Shown here piece after piece: positions 43,650-51,100 of a stretch of 64,000 bases of DNA (positions are counted from its first letter, which is position 1; each line of letters opens with the position of its first letter). The notes below the pieces were generated by a model. It was not told where the DNA came from. It ran no database searches and saw nothing but the letters and a program-made list of their open reading frames with translations. Both the position numbers and the translations under genes were made by a program. The stretch lies in NCBI GenBank assembly GCA_030448125.1, contig JAUJNO010000008.1, forward strand, positions 102,137-166,136. Reading direction: 5' to 3'. The stretch is from Rubrobacteraceae bacterium (GTDB taxonomy: Bacteria > Actinomycetota > Rubrobacteria > Rubrobacterales > Rubrobacteraceae).

Positions 43650-44957
43650 CTACGCCAGCAGCGTCCACGCCATCCCCGCCAGGGCGCCCAGCGGCACCAT
43701 CAGGTAGATCGGAACCTTCAGCCTCCGCAGCGCGGCGAACGAGACTACCGCGACGACGAGGGCGAAGACGTCGAACGAGGCGAGCCCCTCGGGGAATAGC
43801 ACATTTCCCCCGAAGAACACCGCGAGGTTCAGGATTACCCCGACAACCGCCGCGGTGACCCCCACGAGGGCGGCCTGTATGCGACGGTTGTTCGCCAGCA
43901 GCTCGATGTACGGCGCGAGGAGGAAGATGAAAAAGAAGCAGGGCAGGAAGGTCACGTAGGTCGTGATCGCCGCACCGAGCGTCCCGTAGAGCAGCGGACC
44001 GAACGGACCCGAGAAGTTCCAGGCGCCGAGGAAGCCGACGTACTGGGTGACCATGATCAGGGGCCCCGGTGTCGACTCGGCGAGCCCCAAACCTTGCACC
44101 ATCTGCTCCGCGGTCAGCCACCCATACGTGTTCACCGCCACGTCCGCAACGTAGCTCAAGACCGAGTAGGCCCCCCCGAAGGTAACGAAAGCCGCCCCCG
44201 TGAAGAAAAGCGCCTCCCGGAAGAGCACGTCCTCCCCGCCACGCCAGATCCACACGGCCCCCACCGGCACCGCCCACAAGACAAGGAAGATCCCGACAAG
44301 CCTCAGATTGCGAAGCACGTAGGAGGTACGGCCGCCCCCGGTCGGCTCGTCGAGGGTTTCGGAGTCCTCCGCGGAAGACCCGCTACCATGCCCACCGGCC
44401 CGGAAGATCTCCGGCCACCACCGCTGCAGCAGGAGCCCGGCGAGGCCGGCGCCAAGCACGACCAGGGGGAAGGGCACGGAGAGGAAGTAGATGGCGATGA
44501 AGGAGGCGACGGCGAAGGCCACGAGGGCGGCGTGGTGGAGGGTGCGCTTGCCGATCCTCCATACCGCCTCGACCACTATGGCGATCACCACAGGCTGTAT
44601 CCCGTAGAGCAGGCCCGTGATGGCGGGCACCTCGGAATATGCGACCGCGAGGTAGCTCAACAAAAGGAGCACGAAGACGGACGGAATCACGAAGAAGGAC
44701 CCCGCAACGATGCCCCCCAACGTTCCGTGCAACCGCCACCCGATGTAGGTCGCGACCTGCTGGGCTTCGGGCCCGGGCAGGAGCATGCAGAAGTTCAGGG
44801 TTCTCAAGAACTGACCCTCCGAAACCCAACGCTTCCTCTCGACCAGCTCCTCGTGCATAATCGCGATCTGCCCGGCAGGGCCACCAAAGTTGATGAACCC
44901 GAGCTTCACCCAGAACCAGAACGCTTCTTTGAAACCTACGGCCTTGGTCTTCTCCAA
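43650..44957 (-). CDS. chrA: chromate transporter ChrA
   Basis: 435 residues from TTG 44957 (GAGGAG 7 bp upstream). It is a long-chain CHR protein with two homologous halves: F-W-x-W-V-K-L-G-F-I-N-F-G-G-P-A-G-Q-I near residue 15, N-F-C-M-L-L-P-G-P-E-A-Q-Q near 55, and the second-half equivalents F-V-T-F-G-G-A-Y-S-V-L near 254 and E-S-T-P-G-P-L near 294. It exports chromate by proton or anion exchange. It is followed by both ChrB parts and the FetAB-like genes. Confidence 0.93.
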   Translation of the reverse strand: MEKTKAVGFKEAFWFWVKLGFINFGGPAGQIAIMHEELVERKRWVSEGQFLRTLNFCMLLPGPEAQQVATYIGWRLHGTLGGIVAGSFFVIPSVFVLLLLSYLAVAYSEVPAITGLLYGIQPVVIAIVVEAVWRIGKRTLHHAALVAFAVASFIAIYFLSVPFPLVVLGAGLAGLLLQRWWPEIFRAGGHGSGSSAEDSETLDEPTGGGRTSYVLRNLRLVGIFLVLWAVPVGAVWIWRGGEDVLFREALFFTGAAFVTFGGAYSVLSYVADVAVNTYGWLTAEQMVQGLGLAESTPGPLIMVTQYVGFLGAWNFSGPFGPLLYGTLGAAITTYVTFLPCFFFIFLLAPYIELLANNRRIQAALVGVTAAVVGVILNLAVFFGGNVLFPEGLASFDVFALVVAVVSFAALRRLKVPIYLMVPLGALAGMAWTLLA

Positions 44958-44996
44958 GCTACTCTCCTCTAGAACCCAACGGTACAATAATCAAGA

Positions 44997-45010
44997 GTAA
45001 CCGTGGTTAC
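44997..45010. promoter_or_regulatory. inverted repeat GTAACC-GT-GGTTAC upstream of chrA
   Basis: Perfect 6-bp arms with a 2-bp spacer, 40 bp upstream of the chrA start. It is a candidate operator for ChrB or the nearby Rrf2 protein. Confidence 0.4.
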
Positions 45011-45026
45011 ACCGGAGATCAAGTAG

Positions 45027-45194
45027 CAGTTCGGGATCGGACCCGTCGCGGAGAACGCGGTCTGGTGTATGCACCCCTACCGCTTCATCTTTGAGTGGGA
45101 CGCAAGGCGCGGAGAGCATGAGCTACGCATGCGGAAGACCGAGGCATTGGGCAGAAGATCCAACCCCACCCGGTACCGGTACGCCGAGCGGTAG
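45027..45194 (+). pseudogene. relic of a molybdenum-cofactor sulfite-oxidase-like protein (dimerisation domain end)
   Basis: 55 residues with no start, after a TAG at 45024. The central part reads F-I-F-E-W-D-A-R-R-G-E-H-E-L-R-M-R-K-T-E-A-L-G-R, the pattern of the Mo-co oxidoreductase dimerisation domain (W-x-F-x-W-x-A-x-x-G-x-H-x-L-x-x-R-A-x-D). The rest of the enzyme is missing. It lies between chrA and the Rrf2 gene. Confidence 0.45.
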
Positions 45195-45207
45195 GCTTTA
45201 GTGATCT

Positions 45208-45672
45208 TTAGTGATGTATCCATGCTTCGGGGTCCCGGGTGAGCTCTTCGATAGGGTTTGGGAGCGAGCCTTCGACGAGGTCGGCGAGGGTTACGGTCTC
45301 CAGGACTGCGCGGAGGTTAGCGCGGACGGCGATCCAGACCTCCGTGAGCGGCCTGGCCGCGCCCCGGTACTCGACGGTCTCGGGGAACTCGCCCCGGACG
45401 TTGGCCAACGGCCCTTCGACGGCGCGGATGATGTCGGCCAGCGTGATCTCGTTTGCGGGCCGGGCGAGCCAGTAGCCGCCGGCGGCGCCCCGCTGGGTGC
45501 GCACGATCCCGGAGTGCTTGAGGTCCAGCAGGATGTTCTCCATGAACTTCCTGGGTATACCCTGCTCCTCGGAGATGCGCTCTCCTTTGAGCGGCCCCTT
45601 CCCCTCGACCGCCACGCGCGCGAGCTCGGCCGCCGCCCGGAGCGCGTAATCCGCCCTCGCCGAGACCTGCAA
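45208..45672 (-). CDS. Rrf2-family transcriptional regulator without cysteines
   Basis: 154 residues. The winged helix begins with S-A-R-A-D-Y-A-L-R-A-A-A-E-L-A, the Rrf2 signature, followed by I-P-R-K-F-M-E-N-I-L-L-D-L-K recognition helix and R-G-A-A-G-G-Y-W-L-A-R wing. No cysteine is present, so it cannot bind an iron-sulfur cluster in the manner of IscR, NsrR or RsrR. Cysteine-free Rrf2 proteins include CymR-like sulfur regulators that act by partner binding. It lies 5.5 kb from the sulfur module and 250 bp from chrA. Confidence 0.88.
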   Translation of the reverse strand: MQVSARADYALRAAAELARVAVEGKGPLKGERISEEQGIPRKFMENILLDLKHSGIVRTQRGAAGGYWLARPANEITLADIIRAVEGPLANVRGEFPETVEYRGAARPLTEVWIAVRANLRAVLETVTLADLVEGSLPNPIEELTRDPEAWIHH

Positions 45673-45706
45673 TGCTCTTACTTCTCCCCGTCCCTGAGGC
45701 CCATCC

Positions 45707-45844
45707 TCAGTCGCTCTCGCTATCCCTCTCGGAACGCATCTCGTTCTCGCGCGCGCTCGGCGAGGTCAAAACTAAGGAGTAAGAGCCGATCAAGATCCCT
45801 ATAAACAGGACCATCGCCCCCGCGAACTGCACGTACTCGGGCAA
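45707..45844 (-). CDS. small single-span membrane protein
   Basis: 45 residues from TTG 45844 after GAGGAGG. One transmembrane helix (F-A-G-A-M-V-L-F-I-G-I-L-I-G-S-Y-S-L-V-L) is followed by a charged Glu/Arg/Ser tail. It ends 34 bp upstream of the Rrf2 start, probably in the same transcript. Function unknown. Confidence 0.5.
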   Translation of the reverse strand: MPEYVQFAGAMVLFIGILIGSYSLVLTSPSARENEMRSERDSESD

Positions 45845-46173
45845 AACCGCCTCCTCTCTCGACCAACATCGGGCAACGCCTCGTGCCCACGAGCATTCTA
45901 CGACAGCGAGTAAAACTTCGTCGCCAGGAGCCGTAACCTTGCCCGGCCCGTCACCGCCGCACCGGCATCGTGCTCGCCGAGCATCCCCAACACCGCGGTA
46001 CACCCGCGGCGCGTGCCCACCGGCCACATCGTACGCCGGAGCGACTCTCCTGGTCGCGGCGCCCGGCAACAAGCATCTCATCTACGCGCCTGCCCGCTTC
46101 CCGACCCCGGCCAAAGGCCCCAACCGCCCGGCGCCCGTCAGGGTTGCCAGAGCCCTGCATGCGCATGTTAAGT

Positions 46174-46192
46174 TAGTTTAAGAAAAACTAAG
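46174..46192. promoter_or_regulatory. A/T-rich inverted repeat TTAGTTT-N5-AAACTAA
   Basis: Perfect 7-bp arms in an A/T-rich patch, unusual in this GC-rich DNA, 20 bp upstream of the -35 box at 46213. Candidate activator or repressor site for the LPKTG gene. The rest of 45845-46284 has no gene. Confidence 0.45.
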
Positions 46193-46212
46193 GAAAAATT
46201 GCGTTTCGGGCG

Positions 46213-46241
46213 TTGACGGTAAAAGTTGTCGGTGAAAGAAT
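46213..46241 (+). promoter_or_regulatory. candidate promoter of the LPKTG protein gene
   Basis: TTGACG, a 17-bp spacer and AAGAAT, 43 bp before the TTG start. The -10 is imperfect. Confidence 0.45.
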
Positions 46242-46284
46242 AGAGGCGTAAACCAGACGTCCTAGCTCCGGGAGGTAGGAGAAG

Positions 46285-46755
46285 TTGAGGAAGTTGACGA
46301 TATTGGTGGCGCTGTTAGCGATGGCGTTGGTCGCCTTCGCACCCGCCGCCGTGGCACAGGTTACCCAGGACACGGGTCAAAGCTCAGAAGCGGGCGAGGT
46401 CGGGCAAGACTTCAACGTCGAAAGAGACGCCGGAGATCAAACCCCGCAAGTCGCGACGACCAGCGAGGTGCCGCCGCCTCCGCCACCACCTGTGCCCGTG
46501 CCTGTGCCCGTGCCCCGCGCCTGCGCCTGTACCCGCGCCGTACCGCGCCCGCGCCCGCTCCCCGCTCCCGCTCCCAAGGTAGTGGCCGAGGCTCCGAAGG
46601 CGAAGGCCGAAGCTCCCAAGGCCGAGCAGAAGAAGGCCGAGCAGAAGAAGGAGCTGCCGAAGACCGGCGGTAACAGCCCCGCCTCGCTGTTCGCGCTCGG
46701 GGCCGGCGCGCTTCTCCTGGCCGGTGGGCTGCTGGCCCGCAAGTTCGTCCGGTAA
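46285..46755 (+). CDS. wall-anchored Pro/Lys-rich protein with LPKTGG signal
   Basis: 156 residues from TTG (GGGAGGTAGGAGAAG upstream). Signal peptide to A-A-V-A-Q, an acidic spacer, then a poly-Pro / P-V-P-V-P-V segment, an A-P-K-A-x-x repeat (K-A-E-A-P-K-A-E-Q-K-K) and L-P-K-T-G-G with a hydrophobic helix and A-R-K-F-V-R. A stretch with R-A-C-A-C-T-R-A-V near the middle of the Pro-rich region reads like a local double frame slip, because the flanks are P-V-P and P-A-P. It would span the wall and present a thin rod on the surface. Sortase substrate class like the proteins at 61185 and 62615. Confidence 0.7.
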   Translation: MRKLTILVALLAMALVAFAPAAVAQVTQDTGQSSEAGEVGQDFNVERDAGDQTPQVATTSEVPPPPPPPVPVPVPVPRACACTRAVPRPRPLPAPAPKVVAEAPKAKAEAPKAEQKKAEQKKELPKTGGNSPASLFALGAGALLLAGGLLARKFVR

Positions 46756-46781
46756 GAGCAACCCGGACGAAGAGAACCATT

Positions 46782-46808
46782 GAGTCGGGTCCTTCGGGGG
46801 CCTGACTC
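46782..46808 (+). terminator. hairpin terminator after the LPKTG gene
   Basis: An 11-bp stem with two G-T pairs (GAGTCGGGTCC with GGGCCTGACTC) and a 5-nt loop, 26 bp after the stop codon. No T tract. Confidence 0.45.
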
Positions 46809-46874
46809 GTTCGTACGGGTGGAAGAACGACGGGGTTATGCTTTGCGCGGGCTTTCGCCGCCGAGGGTCGTTCC

Positions 46875-48059
46875 CTACCCCACCACCGGGCGGGAGCCTT
46901 GTATTCCGCCCGGGGACTCCGGGGAGTCTTCAAGCTCGCGCAGGATGCCCCGGGAGATCACGAGCCGTTGTATCTCGCTGGTGCCCTCGTAGATCTCCGT
47001 GACCCGCGCGTCCCGGTAGTACCGCTCGACGGGGTGGTCCTTCATGTATCCCTGGCCGCCCAATACCTGCACCGCGTCGTAGGTCACCTCGTTCGCCGCC
47101 GTCGAGGCGAAGAGCTTCGCCCGCGCCCCGGCCTCGCCGTGTTTCGTATCCTGGTCCTTCATCCACGCCGCTTCGTGGGTAAGAAGCCGGGCCGCCCGTA
47201 TCTTCGTCTGCATCTCCGCCAGCTTGAACGCTATCGCCTGATGTTCGGCTATCGGCTTGCCGAAGGTGGTCCGTTCCGAAGCGTAGCGCGCCGCGTACCG
47301 GAAGGCCGCCTCGGCTATACCTACGGCCTGGGCGGCTATCCCGATCCTTCCACCGTCCAGTGTCCCCAGCGCGACCCCAATCCCCTTGCCCTCCTCGCCG
47401 AGCCGGTTCTCGACGGGCACGAAGACGTTCTCCAGGAGCACGTCGTCCGTAGTAGCCGAGAGGACGCCCATCTTCTCGGCGTGTTTGCCGAAGGAGATAC
47501 CCTCTTCATCCATGTCCACGACGAACGCCGTAACGCCTCCCGGGATGCGGGCGAAGACGACCATCGTGCCCGCGGCCCGACCGTTCGTGACCCACTGCTT
47601 GTGCCCCGAGAGCCTGTACCCGCCATCCACCCTCTCGGCCCGCGCCTCGATGGCGGCGGTGTCGGAGCCGGTCGAAGGCTCGGTTAGGGCGAAGCAACCG
47701 ATCTTCTCTCCCCGCGCGAGGTCCGGCACGAAGCGCGCCTTCTGCTCCTCGTTCCCGTAGATGAGTACCGGCAACGTCCCCGCGCTCGTGTGGACCGCTA
47801 GCGTCACCCCCACGCCCGCGTCGGCCCGGCTGATCTCCTCGATCAGCAACACGTAAGAGAGGAAGTCCTCCCCTGCCCCGCCGTACTCCTCCGGCACGCA
47901 CAGCCCCATAAAGCCGGCCTCTGAGAGCTTCTCGAACACCTCCGCCGGGTACCGTTCCTCACGGTCCCATCCGGCGGCATGGGGAGCCACCTCCCGGTCG
48001 GCGAACTCGGCCGCCCGGTCTTTGATCTCCTGCTGGGCGGGGCTGAGTGCGAAGTCCAC
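46875..48059 (-). CDS. acyl-CoA dehydrogenase (short-chain/butyryl type)
   Basis: 394 residues. Family segments: A-L-T-E-P-S-T-G-S-D near residue 125 (flavin and substrate binding), G-H-K-Q-W-V-T-N-G near 150, R-x-x-F-G-K-P-I near 270, and the active-site base in Y-E-G-T-S-E-I-Q near 370. It oxidises acyl-CoA to trans-2-enoyl-CoA with transfer of electrons to ETF. Best matched in style by short-chain and isovaleryl enzymes. It is divergent from the glutamate dehydrogenase gene and fits the beta-oxidation and C4 genes elsewhere in the window. Confidence 0.93.
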   Translation of the reverse strand: MDFALSPAQQEIKDRAAEFADREVAPHAAGWDREERYPAEVFEKLSEAGFMGLCVPEEYGGAGEDFLSYVLLIEEISRADAGVGVTLAVHTSAGTLPVLIYGNEEQKARFVPDLARGEKIGCFALTEPSTGSDTAAIEARAERVDGGYRLSGHKQWVTNGRAAGTMVVFARIPGGVTAFVVDMDEEGISFGKHAEKMGVLSATTDDVLLENVFVPVENRLGEEGKGIGVALGTLDGGRIGIAAQAVGIAEAAFRYAARYASERTTFGKPIAEHQAIAFKLAEMQTKIRAARLLTHEAAWMKDQDTKHGEAGARAKLFASTAANEVTYDAVQVLGGQGYMKDHPVERYYRDARVTEIYEGTSEIQRLVISRGILRELEDSPESPGGIQGSRPVVG

Positions 48060-48177
48060 GACTACTCCAGTACGTTCGGTTCCCTGCGTTAAATTTATAT
48101 CAAGCGCGTAGCAGGCGCGACCGGCGCTCGGTTAGAATGTTTCGTACCAAAGGGGAAGAAAAGCACAGCAGAGGAGC

Positions 48178-51100
48178 GTGGCAGTGTTGGTCAAGGACGA
48201 ACTTCTCGACAAGGTCGTTGCCCGCGTACGAGAGCAGTTGCCCGAGGATCAGGCGCCGCAGGTCGAGGAGTTCGTGCGCCAGTACTACGACTGGATCTCT
48301 CTGGAGGATTTGAACGAGCGCTCCCCGGTGGATGTGTACGGGGCGGCCGTAGCCCACTGGAACTTCGCGCGCCAGCGAGAGCCCGGCTCGGCCAGGATCC
48401 GGGTGTACAACCCGCGGTTCGAGGAGCACGGCTGGCAGTCCACCCACACCGTCGTGGAGATGATCAACGACGACATGCCCTTCCTCGTGGACTCGACGAG
48501 GATGGAGATCAACCGCCAGGGGTACGGGATACACCTGATGCTCCACCCCGTGATGAGGGTGCGGCGCGACCCCGAAGGCCGGCTCGTCGAGGTACTGGAC
48601 CCCACCTCCACCGACGACGAGGACGCCATCTCCGAATCGGTCATACACGTGGAGGTGGATCGGCAGACGGAACCCGAGGTGCTGGAGCAGCTCCGCGAGT
48701 GCATCGAGAAGGTCCTCGGGGACGTGCGCGCGGCGGTCGAGGACTGGCCCCGGATGCGCGAGAAGGCCCGGGGCATAGCCTCTGGACTCGAAGAGGAGGC
48801 GCCGGTGGAGGAGGGCGATCTCGCCGAGGTCAGGGCGTTTCTGGAGTGGATCGCCGACAACAACTTCACCTTCCTGGGCTACCGCGACTACGACCTGCTC
48901 GCGCGCAACGGGGAGGATCAGCTCCGTTCCGTACCGGACTCCGGCCTCGGCATCTTGCGGGAGACGAGCCCGCAGCCCGCCTCACAGAGCTTCGCCCGGC
49001 TGCCCCCCGAGGTACGCAAGCTCGCCCGCACGCCCGACCTCCTCAACCTCACGAAGGCCAACTCGCGCGCCACCGTGCACCGGCCGTCTTATCTGGACTA
49101 CGTCGGCGTCAAGCAGTTCGACGAATCTGGCGAGGTCACCGGCGAGCGGCGCTTCCTCGGCCTGTACACCTTCTCCGCCTACAGCGCGAGCGTGCTGGAG
49201 ATACCGCTCGTCCGCCGCAAGGTAAGGAGTGTTTTGGAGCGGGCGGGCTTCCCGGAGGGGAGCCACAACGAGAAGGATCTGATGGAGATCCTGGAGACCT
49301 ACCCGCGCGACGAGCTGTTCCAGATCTCCGAGGAGGAGCTGTTCGAGGTGGCGATGGGGATACTGCACCTCCAGGAGCGCCAGCGCGTCCGGCTCTTCGT
49401 GCGGCGCGACACCTACGAGCGCTTCTTCTCCTGCCTGGTCTACGTTCCGCGCGACCGGTACAACACCGACATCCGGCGGCGCATGCAGGAGATTTTGCAG
49501 AACGCTCTCGGCGGCGAGAACGCGGTGTTCGACGTCCGGCTCTCCGAGTCCGTGCTCGCGCGATTGCACTTCATCATCTACACCGCGCCGGGCGACGTCT
49601 CCGACTACGACGTGGACGAGATCGAAGCGCGCCTCGTCGAGGCGACCCGCTCGTGGACGGACAACCTCCTCGACGCCCTGATAGAACAGTGCGGGGAGGA
49701 GCGCGGGAACGAACTCTTCCGCGCCTACCGCGAGGCCTTTCCTCCGGGCTACCGCGACGATTACCTCGCCCGGACGGCCGTGATCGACATACGCAGGATC
49801 GAGGGGCTCTCGTCCGGGAACGACCTCGGCATGAGCCTCTACCACCCGCTCGAAGCGCCCGAGGACTTCCTGCGGTTCAGACTGTACCGGCTCGGAGAGC
49901 AGATCTCGCTCTCCGAGGTCATGCCTCTGCTGGAGGACATGGGCGTCGAGGTGGCCGACCAGCGCCCGTACAAGGTAGAACCAGCCGGAGGGACGCCCGT
50001 CTGGATCAACGACTTTGGCCTGGTCCACGAGGCGCAGGGCGAGCTGCAGACCGACCAGGTAAAGGAGATCTTCCAGGACGCCTTCGCCCGGGCCTGGCGC
50101 GGGGCCGTGGAGGACGACGGGTTCAACCGGCTGGTCCTGAGAGCGCAGCTTACGTGGCGTGAGGTCACGATCCTCCGCGCCTACTGCAAGTATCTCCGCC
50201 AGACCGGAACCACGTTCAGCCAGAGGTACATGGAAGAGACCCTGGCCGCGAACCCGCGCATCACCCGGCTCCTCGTAGAGCTCTTCGAGGCCCGCTTCGA
50301 CCCGGACCGCCAGCAGCGCGCGGAGGAGGAGACGGAGCGCCTGACCTCGGAGATCAAAGAAGCCCTCGACGCGGTCGCGAGCCTGGACGAGGACCGCATC
50401 CTGGCGAGCTTCCTGAACGTCGTTGTAGCCACCCTGCGCACGAACTACTTCCAGGGCGGGCCTGAGGGAGAATCGAAAGATTACCTCTCTTTCAAGCTCG
50501 ACCCGACGCGCATCCCCGAGCTTCCCCTCCCGCGCCCGATGTTCGAGATCTTCGTCTACTCGCCACGAACCGAGGGGATACACCTGCGGGGCGGGGAGGT
50601 CGCGCGGGGCGGCATCCGCTGGTCCGACCGCAGAGAGGACTTCCGCACCGAGATCCTCGGCCTCATGAAAGCCCAGACGGTGAAGAACGCCGTAATAGTG
50701 CCCGTCGGCGCGAAGGGCGGCTTCGTGGTCAAGCAGCCACCCACGAGCGGGGGCCGCGAGGCGCTGATGCAGGAGGTCGTCGCCTGCTACCGCACCCTGA
50801 TCTGCGGCATGCTCGACCTGACCGACAACCTCGCCGGCGAGCGCGTGGTCCCGCCCCCGCAGGTGGTGCGCTACGACGACGACGACGATCCCTACCTCGT
50901 CGTGGCCGCCGACAAGGGAACCGCGACCTTCTCCGACATCGCCAACGGCATCTCCGCCGAGTACGGCTTCTGGCTCGGCGACGCCTTCGCCTCCGGCGGG
51001 TCCACGGGCTACGACCACAAAGCAATGGGTATCACCGCGCGCGGCGCGTGGGAGTCGGTGGAGCGTCACTTCCGGGCGCTGGGAGTGGACGTGCAGAGCA

